A stretch of 64,000 nucleotides of DNA from Plantactinospora mayteni (GTDB taxonomy: Bacteria > Actinomycetota > Actinomycetes > Mycobacteriales > Micromonosporaceae), in contig NZ_BONX01000036.1 of the NCBI RefSeq assembly GCF_016862935.1, positions 186,001 to 250,000 of the forward strand, read 5' to 3'. Under the pieces are notes generated by a model. The model worked only from the letters and a program-made list of their open reading frames with translations, was not told where the DNA came from and searched no databases. The first letter of the stretch is position 1, and each line of letters starts with the position of its first letter. Below, one piece after another: positions 17,914 to 26,198 of this stretch. A program made the position numbers and the translations under genes.

Positions 17914-18735
17914 TCAGTCGTCGCCCTGGAAGTAGCTGAGCAACCGCAGGATCTCGATGTAGAGCCAGACCAGGCTGACCAGGATGCCGAAGGCGGCAGT
18001 CCAGGAGTAGCGGCGCGGCAGGCCCATCCGCACGCCCTCCTCCACCTCGTGGAAGCTGAGGATGAAGCTGAGCGAGGCGATCACGATGCAGATCAGGCTG
18101 AACCCGATGGCGATCGGGCCGCCGTCACGGAGCCCGGTCTCGACGCCGAAGAGCGACAGCACGAAGTTGATCAAGATGACCGCGAAGATGCCGACCGTGG
18201 CGGCGATCACGCCACGGATGAACTTCGGCGTCGCCCGGATCGCCTTGGCCTTGTAGAGCCCGGCCATCAGGAAGAAGACGCCGAAGGTGGCGATCACCGC
18301 CTGGAGGACGATGCCCTGGTAGCCGGCGATGACCTCGAAGAACTTGCTGACCATGCCGACGAAGACGCCCTCGACGACGGCGTACGCGATCACCAGCGCC
18401 GGGTTGGCGATCCGCATGAACGAGATCACCAGGCCGAGCACCAGCCCGACGACGGCGGCGCCGATCCAGGCCGCGCCGACGAGCGCGTCCGGCACCAGCA
18501 GCCAGGCGAACGCGGCGGAGAGCCCGGTGATGCCGAGCAGGGTGACGGTCTTGACGACGACGTCGTCGATGGACATCGGCTGTACGGTGGGCGGCGCGGC
18601 CGGGTAGCCCGCATCCGTCGGGTACGGCTGCCCGTAGCCGGGCTGCCCGTATGCGCCGGCCGGGGCGTACCCCGACGCCCGCTCCCGCTCGGCCGCCTGG
18701 CCGAGTCGGGCCAGCACCGGATTGGACGTCTTCAC
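17914..18735 (-). CDS. Bax inhibitor-1/YccA-family membrane protein (copy B)
   Basis: GTG 18735 is preceded by AGGAGG at ideal spacing and gives 273 residues starting (V)KTSNPVLARLGQAAERER. A ~25-residue Gly/Tyr/Pro-rich stretch (PAGAYGQPGYGQPYPTDAGY) precedes SIDDVVVKTVTLLGITGLSA and seven membrane helices. It is closely related to copy A downstream. The Tyr/Pro/Gly linker is absent from copy A, so the N-terminal cytoplasmic tails have diverged. tRNA-Leu(UAA) lies about 135 bp upstream on the same strand. Confidence 0.9.
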   Translation of the reverse strand: MKTSNPVLARLGQAAERERASGYAPAGAYGQPGYGQPYPTDAGYPAAPPTVQPMSIDDVVVKTVTLLGITGLSAAFAWLLVPDALVGAAWIGAAVVGLVLGLVISFMRIANPALVIAYAVVEGVFVGMVSKFFEVIAGYQGIVLQAVIATFGVFFLMAGLYKAKAIRATPKFIRGVIAATVGIFAVILINFVLSLFGVETGLRDGGPIAIGFSLICIVIASLSFILSFHEVEEGVRMGLPRRYSWTAAFGILVSLVWLYIEILRLLSYFQGDD

Positions 18736-18870
18736 TTTGTCAAGCCTCCTGAAAGGGTCGGTGCACAGTGCCCGTGCCCTATCCAGGGTAATGCGCCCCG
18801 GCGAGGTTGTGGAGATCCACGTCACTCGGCCACCTGGCAGAGGGGTCGGGCCGGTCAACAGCGCGGATTG

Positions 18871-18951
18871 TGCCCGGGGCGGGGGTCGAACCCGCACGCC
18901 TTGCGGCAGCCGCTTTTAAGGCGGCCGTGTCTGCCTTTCCACCACCCGGGC
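18871..18951 (-). tRNA. tRNA-Leu (anticodon UAA), bldA equivalent
   Basis: The minus strand folds as a class II tRNA of 81 nt. The acceptor stem is GCCCGGG/CCCGGGC with discriminator A; the anticodon arm is GCCGC-CTTAAAA-GCGGC with anticodon TAA; the variable arm is GCC-GCAA-GGC; the T arm is GCGGG-TTCGACC-CCCGC. CCA is not encoded. It decodes UUA, the rarest codon in high-GC actinomycetes. The Streptomyces counterpart, bldA, controls development and secondary metabolism through TTA-containing genes. Such codons occur in at least four genes of this window. Confidence 0.95.
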
Positions 18952-19034
18952 AGGCGCCGAAATTCCTCGGTCCTGGTGCCTGCCACGGTAGCGGGTGCAG
19001 CCCCACCGGGCGCACCCCGTTCCCGGATCGGCAC

Positions 19035-19040
19035 TAGGGT
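19035..19040 (+). promoter_or_regulatory. -10 element TAGGGT, leaderless start of the next gene
   Basis: TAGGGT is followed after 7 bases by the GTG at 19048, with no Shine-Dalgarno sequence. This decides the start of the membrane protein gene. Confidence 0.6.
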
Positions 19041-19047
19041 CACTGTC

Positions 19048-20889
19048 GTGACCAGCACAGCCCGCGCGGCGCAGGACGCCGACTCCGGCCCGGCCACGAC
19101 CGCCAGCATCCCCGGGCCGACCAGGTCCTTCCGGGGGCGCTGGCAGGGCGCGCTGCACCGGAACGGGTCCGACCTGGCGGTGTGCCTGCTCTTCGTCGTC
19201 CTCGCCGGCTGGCTCACCGCCGGGCTGTGGCCGGACCCGGGCGCCCGGGTGCTGGCGCTCAATCCGGAGGACCAGGCCCTCTACGAATGGTTCCTGGCCG
19301 TCGACTCCCGGGTGCTGCACGGCGACTTCACCCTGTTGAGCGACCGGCTCAACGCCCCCGACGGGGTGAACCTGATGGCCAACACCACGGTCATCGCCCT
19401 CGGCATGGTGTTCGCGCCGATCACGCTGGCCTTCGGGGCACCGGTCACCTTCGCGCTGCTCGCCGCCGGCAACCTGGCCGGTACCGCGATCGCCTGGTAT
19501 CTGCTCTTCACCCGGCTGCTCGGCGCCCGGCTGCCGGCCGCCGCGCTCGGCGCCGGGCTCTGCGGCTTCGGGCCGGGGATCATCTCCCAGTCCAACAGCC
19601 ATCTGCACATGACCGCGCAGTGGCTGGTGCCGGTGCTGGTCTGGCTGGTCGTCCGGATGGTCCGGGCGGCCGACCCGCAAGCCCGGCCGGACCGGCCGGG
19701 GATCGACTGGCGGCGGGTGGTCACCTCGGCGGTCGGGCTCGCCGCCGGGGTGACGGTGCAGGTCTTCGTCGGCGAGGAGACGCTCTTCCTGGCCGCCGTC
19801 GCCCTGGTCGTCTTCACCCTGGCGTACGCCGCCGCGAACTGGTCGGTGGCCCGCCGGGTGGCCCCCGGATTCCTCGCCGGGATGGCACTGGCGGTCGCGC
19901 TGGCCCTGCCGGTGCTGGCGTACCCGCTCTGGTTCCAGTTCGCCGGGCCGCAGAGCGTGCCGAACGGCATGTTCAGCCCGCACTACTTCTACGCCGACCT
20001 GGCGAGCTGGTCGGCGATCTCCCCGATGTCGATCGCCGGCTCGCCCGAGGCCGCCCGGCTGACCACCGGACCGGCCGAATACAACACCTTCCTCGGCTGG
20101 CCGCTCCTGCTGGCCGCCGTTCTCGCCGCCGGCTGGCTGATCCGCCGGCCGATGGTCGTCGCCTGTGTCACCTCCGGCGTCGTGATGGCGGCGCTCTCGC
20201 TCGGGCCGACGATCGTGGTCGACAAGGAGCAGACCGGGATCACCGGACCGTACTCACTGCTGTTGGGGCTGCCCGTGGTGGACGGCGCGCTGCCGATGCG
20301 GTTCGCCCTGGCGCTGCTTCCGCTGATCGCCACCGTGCTGGTACTCGCCGTCGACCGGGGACTGGCCGCGCCGGAGCGGCCGGTACGGGTCATGGTGCCG
20401 CTGGCAGCGGTCATCGCGCTGCTGCCGATCTTCCCGGCCCAGATCCCGACCGCCGCCCGGCCGCCGCTGCCGCAGTTCATCGCCGACGGGCACTGGCGGG
20501 ACTGTGTCGAGCCGAACGGCGTACTGGTGCCGGTGCCGCTGCCGACCCCGCAGGAACCCTGGCCGATGCGCTGGTCAGCCGCCACCGACGCGTCGTTCGC
20601 GCTGCCGGAGGGCTTCTTCATCGGCCCGTACGCGGCCGGCGGCCAGGCGTCGATGGGCACCTACAAGCAGCCCACCTCACAACTGCTCGCCGACGTGGCC
20701 AAGAACGGCAGCGTGCCGGTGATCAGCCAGGAGCAGCGGGACCGGGCCCGCCAGGACATCGAGTTCTGGGGCGCCTCCTGCGTCGTACTCGCCGACGACG
20801 CCCCGTACGTGGCGAGCCTGCGTACCACCCTGGAGTCGCTGCTCGGCCCCGGTACCCGGGTGGCCGACGCCTGGACCTGGCGGGTCTGA
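19048..20889 (+). CDS. Polytopic membrane protein, GT-C glycosyltransferase-like
   Basis: The 613-residue product has about twelve hydrophobic helices in the N-terminal 480 residues and a soluble C-terminal part. An extracytoplasmic loop after the first helix contains LNPEDQALYEWFLAVDSRVL and LLSDRLNAPDGVNLMANTTV, reminiscent of the acidic first loop of GT-C polyprenyl-phosphate-dependent glycosyltransferases. That suggests cell-envelope glycan transfer, but no family signature is certain. GTG 19048 is set by the leaderless -10. The frame is open far upstream across the tRNA, which is coincidence. It converges with the NDH-2 gene at a strong hairpin. Confidence 0.75.
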   Translation: MTSTARAAQDADSGPATTASIPGPTRSFRGRWQGALHRNGSDLAVCLLFVVLAGWLTAGLWPDPGARVLALNPEDQALYEWFLAVDSRVLHGDFTLLSDRLNAPDGVNLMANTTVIALGMVFAPITLAFGAPVTFALLAAGNLAGTAIAWYLLFTRLLGARLPAAALGAGLCGFGPGIISQSNSHLHMTAQWLVPVLVWLVVRMVRAADPQARPDRPGIDWRRVVTSAVGLAAGVTVQVFVGEETLFLAAVALVVFTLAYAAANWSVARRVAPGFLAGMALAVALALPVLAYPLWFQFAGPQSVPNGMFSPHYFYADLASWSAISPMSIAGSPEAARLTTGPAEYNTFLGWPLLLAAVLAAGWLIRRPMVVACVTSGVVMAALSLGPTIVVDKEQTGITGPYSLLLGLPVVDGALPMRFALALLPLIATVLVLAVDRGLAAPERPVRVMVPLAAVIALLPIFPAQIPTAARPPLPQFIADGHWRDCVEPNGVLVPVPLPTPQEPWPMRWSAATDASFALPEGFFIGPYAAGGQASMGTYKQPTSQLLADVAKNGSVPVISQEQRDRARQDIEFWGASCVVLADDAPYVASLRTTLESLLGPGTRVADAWTWRV

Positions 20890-20938
20890 CCCGAGCCCGC
20901 TGCCCGGCCCGGACGCCGGGCCGGGCGCTGTACTCGGG
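20890..20938. terminator. Bidirectional terminator hairpin
   Basis: GCCCGGCCCGG-ACG-CCGGGCCGGGC (20902-20926) is an 11-bp perfect stem, flanked by an outer CCCGAG/CTCGGG pair. It lies between two convergent stops (20889 and 20940). There is no U-tract, as is usual in actinobacteria. Confidence 0.75.
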
Positions 20939-20939
20939 G

Positions 20940-22286
20940 TCAGACCGGGCGGCGGTCGCCGGCCCGGCTGCCCGCCGCCGTGCTCGCCTCGACGAACTCC
21001 TCCCGGGGGTCGTGCAACTGGCCCAGCGCGACCACCTCGCGACGGAGTACGAAGGCGAGCGTCCAGTCCACGATCACCCGTACCTTGCGGTTCAGCGACG
21101 GGATCCGGCTCATGTGGTACGTCCGGTGCATGAACCAGGCCGGCAGCCCCTTGAGCTTGATCCCGTAGACCTGGGCGACCCCCTTGTGCAGGCCGAGACT
21201 GGCCACGCTGCCGGCGTGCTTGTGCTTGTAGTCCACCGGCACCCGGCCCCGGATCACCGCCCGGATGTTGTCGGCCATCCGCGCCGCCTGCCGGACCGCG
21301 TGCTGGGCACTCGGCGAGCAGTACGCCCCGGGCGGGCCGGTCAGGTCCGGCACCGCCGCGCAGTCACCGGCGCTCCACGCCCCGTCGACGATCCGGTCGC
21401 CGTCGACCACCTGGAGGGTCGGCAGGCAGGTGATCCGGCCCCGCTCGTCCCGGGGCAGGTCGGTCTGGGCCAGCATCGGCGCCGGCTTCACCCCGGCGGT
21501 CCAGACGATGGTGTCGGCCCGGAAGCTGTCCCCGTCGGAGAGCCGGACCAGCCCGTCCACACAGGACTCCAGTCGGGTCTCCAGCCGGATGTCCATCTTC
21601 CGCTTCAACAACTGCGCGACCGTGTACGCGCCCATGTCCCGGTCGACCTCGGGCAGTACCCGCAGGGTCGCCTCGACCAGCACCCAGCGCATGTCGTCGG
21701 GCTTCAGCTCCGGGTAGTACTTCAGGGCGTCCCGGGCCATGTCCTCCATCTCGGCCAGCGCCTCGATGCCGGCGTAGCCGCCGCCGACGAAGACGAATGT
21801 CAGCGCGCAGCGCCGGGTCTCCGGGTCGGTGGTGGCGGCGGCCACGTCCAACCGGTCCAGCACGTGGTTGCGCAGGAAGATCGCCTCACCGATGGTCTTG
21901 AACCCGATGCCCCGCTCCGCCAGTCCGGGGATGGGCAGGGTACGGGAGACCGAGCCGGGCGCCACCACGATGTGGTCGTACTGGATCTCCCGGGCCGGGC
22001 CGATGATCGGCTGCACGATGGCGGTCTTCCGGTCGTGCTCGATCCGGCTGACCGAGCCCGAGACGATGGTGCAGCGCCGCAACTCGCGCCGGAGCGGCAC
22101 CACGGAGTGCCGGGGCGAGATGTTGCCGGCAGCCGCCTCGGGCAGGAAGGGCTGGTACGTCATGTGGGGCTGCGGGTCGACGACGATGACCTCGGCCTCC
22201 CACGACCGGAGCTTCTTCGACAGGCGCAGGGCCGCGTACAGGCCGACGTGACCGGCGCCCACCACAAGGATCCGCTGCGGATTCAC
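20940..22286 (-). CDS. Type II NADH dehydrogenase-like FAD oxidoreductase
   Basis: The first Rossmann motif RILVVGAGHVGLYAALRLSK binds FAD and the second, FVFVGGGYAGIEALAEMEDM, binds NADH. TIVWTAGVKP and AGDCAAVPD (FAD-contacting Asp) are also present. NDH-2 enzymes oxidise NADH at the membrane and reduce quinone without proton pumping. The C-terminal 80 residues (GLKGLPAWFMHRTYHMSRIP) contain the amphipathic membrane-anchoring region. At 448 residues the length is normal. The GTG start has GGAGGC immediately upstream. It is a single gene flanked by a terminator and a repeat tract. Confidence 0.9.
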   Translation of the reverse strand: MNPQRILVVGAGHVGLYAALRLSKKLRSWEAEVIVVDPQPHMTYQPFLPEAAAGNISPRHSVVPLRRELRRCTIVSGSVSRIEHDRKTAIVQPIIGPAREIQYDHIVVAPGSVSRTLPIPGLAERGIGFKTIGEAIFLRNHVLDRLDVAAATTDPETRRCALTFVFVGGGYAGIEALAEMEDMARDALKYYPELKPDDMRWVLVEATLRVLPEVDRDMGAYTVAQLLKRKMDIRLETRLESCVDGLVRLSDGDSFRADTIVWTAGVKPAPMLAQTDLPRDERGRITCLPTLQVVDGDRIVDGAWSAGDCAAVPDLTGPPGAYCSPSAQHAVRQAARMADNIRAVIRGRVPVDYKHKHAGSVASLGLHKGVAQVYGIKLKGLPAWFMHRTYHMSRIPSLNRKVRVIVDWTLAFVLRREVVALGQLHDPREEFVEASTAAGSRAGDRRPV

Positions 22287-22423
22287 GCCTCCATCCTTCC
22301 CCCACCCGGCTCCGGATGCCGGCCAGATGCCCCTTCTGTGATTGACGACGCCAGGTGACCCGCGTTACCCCAGTTTGCGCTGATCGTGTCGCCGGGACCG
22401 GTCGAACCCCGGAAACCGCCCGC

Positions 22424-22565
22424 CACCTGCGGCGGAACGGCAGCCGCCCGCTACCGGCAGCGGGACAGCAACAGCCGCCGCCATCTGCGGCGGAACAGCC
22501 AGCCGGCCGCTATCCACGGCGGAACAGCAGCCGCTATCGCTACCTGCGGCGGAACAGCCAGCCGA
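22424..22565. repeat. Decayed tandem copies of a gene 3' end
   Basis: Four copies of GCGGCGGAAC(A/G)GC, 28-60 bp apart, read on the minus strand as GGCTGGCTGTTCCGCCG. The rightmost is the C-terminal GWLFRRR-stop of the small membrane protein gene; the others follow its stop. The rest of the interval 22287-22539 shows nothing else. Confidence 0.6.
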
Positions 22566-23091
22566 GCAGTGCGGCGGCGCAGACGGCCAGGGCGAGGCCG
22601 CCGAGCAGCACGACGACGGAACCCCGGTCGCCCAACTGCCCGTCGATGGCCAGCAGCGGCACCGAGAGCACCGCCGAGGCGAGTGCGACACCCAGCGCCC
22701 GGGTCACCCACCGGGCCAGCACCTCGGGGGCGACCACCGCGTCGTACGACAGCAGGGCGGCGAGCGCCGCGAGGGTGTGGGTCAGGTAGAGGAAGGTGGC
22801 CAGGGCGAGCAGTCGCCACAGCTCCACCCGCTGGTCGTACCAGCCGGTGGCCACCACCCAGGCGCCGGCCGCGGCCAGCAGTACCAGGGTGGGCCAGTTC
22901 CGCCGGGGCGCGATCGCGGGCGCCAGCGCCGCCACCACCAGCAGGCCGAGCAGCCGGGGTTCGGACGACCCGGCCGGGTACGCCAGCAGCAGCGCCAGCA
23001 GCGCGCAGAGGAAGACACCACACCGGACCAGCAGCGGCACCAGGGTGATCCGGCCGATCGCGGTGTAGAACTCCTTGACCCGGTTCACCAC
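22540..23091 (-). CDS. Small integral membrane protein downstream of DUF58 gene
   Basis: The 183-residue product has five or six hydrophobic helices and begins (M)VNRVKEFYTAIGRITLVPLL with a basic C-terminal tail. No enzymatic motif is visible. It follows the DUF58 gene by 28 bp and is probably the last gene of the MoxR/DUF58 operon. Two adjacent GTG codons (23091, 23088) are possible starts. Its 3' end is the source of the repeats downstream. Confidence 0.75.
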   Translation of the reverse strand: MVNRVKEFYTAIGRITLVPLLVRCGVFLCALLALLLAYPAGSSEPRLLGLLVVAALAPAIAPRRNWPTLVLLAAAGAWVVATGWYDQRVELWRLLALATFLYLTHTLAALAALLSYDAVVAPEVLARWVTRALGVALASAVLSVPLLAIDGQLGDRGSVVVLLGGLALAVCAAALLGWLFRRR

Positions 23092-23119
23092 GGCGGCGCT
23101 CCGTTCGACACGCCGGCCC

Positions 23120-24598
23120 TCACCGCAGCGCCGGCCGGGGTGCGGAGGCGAGCCGGGCGACGTCCCGGAGTACCAGGTCGAGGCTGCCGGCCCCGGCCCA
23201 GGTGACCACCGGCACCCCGTGCTCGCGGAGCTGCCCGATCGTGGTGTCCCGGTCCAGCCGCCAGAGCCGGTGCGCCAGCTCGGTCCACTGGCCCCGCTTC
23301 GGCGGTACCGCCGACGGCGGCAGGGTGTCCACCGCCACCACGAACCGGCCGGACCGGGCCAGCCGGGCCAGCATCGCCGCCGAGCGGGCGTCCACCAGCG
23401 GGGTGAGCACCACCACCAGGGCGTTCGAGGAGAGCAGGTGCGGGCCGAAGACCTGGTCGTACGGCTCGTGCGGGGACTGTTCGACCCGGACGTCGAGCAG
23501 CCACTCCAGCAGGGTCAGGTATTGCCGCCGGCCGGTCGCCGGGCGGAGTCGACGGGCCGACGGACCGTATTCCAGCAGCGAGACCCGGTCGCCCCGGTGC
23601 AGGTAGTGCTCGGCGATCGCGGCGGCGGCCCGGACGCAGGTGTCCAGCACCGAGGCGCTGCCCCGGATCCCACCCGAGCGGCCCGCCTCGGCCAGCACGT
23701 CGAGCAGCAGCACCACCTCGGCGTCCCGGTCGGAGAGCATCGCCGCCACGTGCAGTTGCCGGGCCCGCAGCGAGACCCGCCAGTCGATCCGGCGCAGCCG
23801 GTCCCCCGGCCCGAAGATGCGTACCCCGGCCAGCTCGCCGCCCTCGCCCGGGCGCCGGGACCGGTGCCCGCCGACCAGTCCGGCGGCCCGGGGCATCGCC
23901 TCGTCCGCGTCGAACGGCTCGGTGACCGGATAGACCGGCACCGCGCGGGCCTCGCTGAGCACGGTCTGACTCGCCAGCAGCCCGTCGCAGGCGATCGCCC
24001 GCACCGCCGCCGGCCCGAGCGAGTGCCGGCCCCAGCGCAGCGTCCCGCCGCGCAGTTCCAGGTCGGCGACGGTGCCGCCCGGCACGGTGAAGCCGTAGGG
24101 GCGGTCGGTGGCGTCCCGGCGGCCGGGCCGGGTGGCCTCGTCGGACCCGTCCGCCGGGGCCGGGCCGTCCGCCCCGGGACCGTCGGACGCGAACCGGACC
24201 TCGTCGATCCGCAGCCAGGACGAGACCACGGTACGGACCAGTACCAGGTCGTAGCCGACCTCGTCGCGGTTGCCGACGCTGATCCCGGCGAGCAGCGCGC
24301 CCCCCTCGACCAGGTTGGTGTCCTCGGCCCCGATCCCGATCTCCGGCGGCCGGACCGGACGGCGGCGCAGCGCGTACGCGGTGCCGAGCGCGAACGGGGC
24401 GGCCAGCACCACCAGGTCGATCCGGCCGAGCAGCGCACCGGCCACCAGGAAGAGCCCGGTGAGCAGTACCGCCCGGCCGAGTGCCCGGGTGGAGACCCAG
24501 TCCGGCACCGGGCCGTACCCGGGCGACGCCGACACGGCAGGGGCGACCGCCCGCTGTCCGGGGACGGCGGGTCGCAGGGTCGGGCCGGTGGAACTCAC
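23120..24598 (-). CDS. DUF58 (von Willebrand-like) protein of a MoxR operon
   Basis: Two hydrophobic helices near residues 40-85 are followed by a beta-rich stretch and the DUF58 core GPGDRLRRIDWRVSLRARQL (the conserved R-x-I-D/N-W motif), then a vWA-like region with VVLLLDVLAEAG and NALVVVLTPLVDA. DUF58 proteins are encoded with MoxR ATPases and are thought to act in cofactor insertion or envelope-protein assembly. GTG 24598 overlaps the moxR stop by 4 bp (GTGA), fixing the start; the frame upstream is antisense-like. The product has 492 residues. Confidence 0.88.
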   Translation of the reverse strand: MSSTGPTLRPAVPGQRAVAPAVSASPGYGPVPDWVSTRALGRAVLLTGLFLVAGALLGRIDLVVLAAPFALGTAYALRRRPVRPPEIGIGAEDTNLVEGGALLAGISVGNRDEVGYDLVLVRTVVSSWLRIDEVRFASDGPGADGPAPADGSDEATRPGRRDATDRPYGFTVPGGTVADLELRGGTLRWGRHSLGPAAVRAIACDGLLASQTVLSEARAVPVYPVTEPFDADEAMPRAAGLVGGHRSRRPGEGGELAGVRIFGPGDRLRRIDWRVSLRARQLHVAAMLSDRDAEVVLLLDVLAEAGRSGGIRGSASVLDTCVRAAAAIAEHYLHRGDRVSLLEYGPSARRLRPATGRRQYLTLLEWLLDVRVEQSPHEPYDQVFGPHLLSSNALVVVLTPLVDARSAAMLARLARSGRFVVAVDTLPPSAVPPKRGQWTELAHRLWRLDRDTTIGQLREHGVPVVTWAGAGSLDLVLRDVARLASAPRPALR

Positions 24599-25608
24599 GT
24601 CGCGCGTGCCCCGGCCGGGCCGGCGGCATAGCTGGGCAGCGCACCGCTGGCCGGCGCGGGCGTGGTCTCCAGCACCTCGTTGACCACGAACGACGGGTCG
24701 ACCCGGCGCAGCCACATCTCCGGGCGCAGCGTGATCCGGTGTGCGAGCACCGGCACCGCGACCGCCTTGACGTCCTCCGGGATCACGTAGTCGCGGCCGG
24801 CGAACGCGGCGATCGCCCGGGCCAGCAGCAGCAGGGCGAGCGAGCCCCGGGGCGAGGCGCCGACGAGTACGGAGGCGTGCTCCCGGGTGGCGGCGGTCAG
24901 CGCCACGATGTAGCGGCCGATCGAGTCCTCCACCACCACGTCCTCCAGGGCCGCCTGCATGCCCCGGAGCAGCTCGGCGTTCACCACCGGTTTCAGCTCC
25001 GCCTCCTCCTGGCGGCGGGCCATCCGACGGCGGAGTACGTCCCACTCCTCCTCCGGGCCCGGATAGCCGAACGAGACCCGGAGCAGGAACCGGTCGAGCT
25101 GCGCCTCCGGCAGCGGATAGGTGCCCTCGTACTCGATCGGGTTGGCGGTGGCGATCACGTGGAACGGCGGGTCCAGCCGGTAGGTGACGCCCTCGACCGA
25201 GACCTGCTTCTCCTGCATCGCCTCCAGCAGCGCCGCCTGGGTCTTCGGCGGCGTACGGTTGATCTCGTCTGCCAGCAGCAGGTTGGTGAAGACCGGCCCG
25301 GCCCGGAAACTGAAGTCGGCGGTGCGCTGGTCGTAGAGGAACGAACCGGTGACGTCGGCGGGGAGCAGGTCGGGGGTGAACTGCAACCGCCGGAAGTCGA
25401 GCCCGAGCGCCTGGGCGAAGGAGCGCGCGGTCAGCGTCTTGCCGAGCCCCGGCAGGTCCTCCAGCAGCACGTGCCCGCCGGCCAGAATGCCGGCCAGCAC
25501 CAGCTCCAGCGCGTCCCGCTTGCCCACCACGACCGTGCCGACCTGGTCGAGTACGGCCTGCGCCAGCCGACCCACGTCGAATGTGCTGACCTGGTCCGCG
25601 TCTGTCAT
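24595..25608 (-). CDS. MoxR-family AAA+ ATPase
   Basis: Walker A is LLEDLPGLGKTLTARSFAQA, Walker B is NLLLADEINRTPPKTQAALL, sensor 1 is HVIATANPIEYEGTYPLPEA, and the AAA lid motif ASPRGSLALLLLARAIA is present. MoxR proteins act as chaperone-like ATPases together with vWA/DUF58 partners, encoded here directly downstream. ATG 25608 overlaps the upstream stop (ATGA) and gives 337 residues, a standard length. The operon order is DUF4129, small membrane protein, moxR, DUF58, membrane protein. Confidence 0.95.
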   Translation of the reverse strand: MTDADQVSTFDVGRLAQAVLDQVGTVVVGKRDALELVLAGILAGGHVLLEDLPGLGKTLTARSFAQALGLDFRRLQFTPDLLPADVTGSFLYDQRTADFSFRAGPVFTNLLLADEINRTPPKTQAALLEAMQEKQVSVEGVTYRLDPPFHVIATANPIEYEGTYPLPEAQLDRFLLRVSFGYPGPEEEWDVLRRRMARRQEEAELKPVVNAELLRGMQAALEDVVVEDSIGRYIVALTAATREHASVLVGASPRGSLALLLLARAIAAFAGRDYVIPEDVKAVAVPVLAHRITLRPEMWLRRVDPSFVVNEVLETTPAPASGALPSYAAGPAGARAT

Positions 25609-26198
25609 AGCTTCTCCAATGTGGCGACGATCGCCGCGAGGTCGCGCGGCGCCGGGGTGCGCTTGGGAGGCGTGTCGAGAAAGTTCCACAGTGGCTCGCC
25701 GAGCAGCGCCCGGGCCCGCTCCGGGTCGGTGGCCCGGGTGACGCCGTGCCGCTGCCGGAGCAGCTCGTCGACGAGTTCGCCGAGCACCGGCAGTACCGCC
25801 CGGGCGAACCGCTCCGGCTCCCCCTGCGACCAGCTCAGTTTGGCCTCCCAGCGGTTGACCGAGCTGCCCAGGGCGTCCCGGACGGTCCAGTTGTAGCTGC
25901 CGTCCTCCTCGCCGTGGTCGGCGGGGCGGCGGAGCCGGATCGGCACCGGTGGTGGCGGGGCGAGGGTCCGGGCGAGCCGGCGCAGCAGCAGCAGGGCGAG
26001 GAAGCCGGCGAAGACGGCGGCGACGGAGACCCCGACCCCGACCATGCGCAGCCCGAGTACGACCGCCGCGGCGAGACCGGCCGCGGCCAGTCCGAGCCGC
26101 AGCCAGCCGGCTACCCGACCGCGCCGGCGGACGGCCGTCGGCTGCTGCTCCTCCTCGTCCTGGAGCAGGTCGAAGATGCTGGCGCTGGATCCGCTCAC
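25605..26198 (-). CDS. Membrane protein of the MoxR operon
   Basis: The 197-residue product has a hydrophilic N-terminus (SGSSASIFDLLQDEEEQQPT), two transmembrane helices at about residues 30-72, and a cytoplasmic C-terminal domain. GTG 26198 and the stop both overlap their neighbours by 4 bp, so it is translationally coupled on both sides. Proteins of this kind lie between DUF4129 and MoxR genes in actinobacteria, but I know no established function. Confidence 0.78.
   Translation of the reverse strand: MSGSSASIFDLLQDEEEQQPTAVRRRGRVAGWLRLGLAAAGLAAAVVLGLRMVGVGVSVAAVFAGFLALLLLRRLARTLAPPPPVPIRLRRPADHGEEDGSYNWTVRDALGSSVNRWEAKLSWSQGEPERFARAVLPVLGELVDELLRQRHGVTRATDPERARALLGEPLWNFLDTPPKRTPAPRDLAAIVATLEKL

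Noticed and set aside
18871-18951. tRNA gene as an attachment site for an integrated element
   Set aside because: No integrase, no repeated tRNA 3' fragment and no phage or conjugation genes are seen on either side; the 33-40 kb cassette is not adjacent.
17518-20889. A 1123-codon frame suggesting a giant protein that spans the tRNA
   Set aside because: The upstream part is antisense to the Bax-inhibitor genes and tRNA; the -10 at 19035 and the first membrane helix place the start at 19048.
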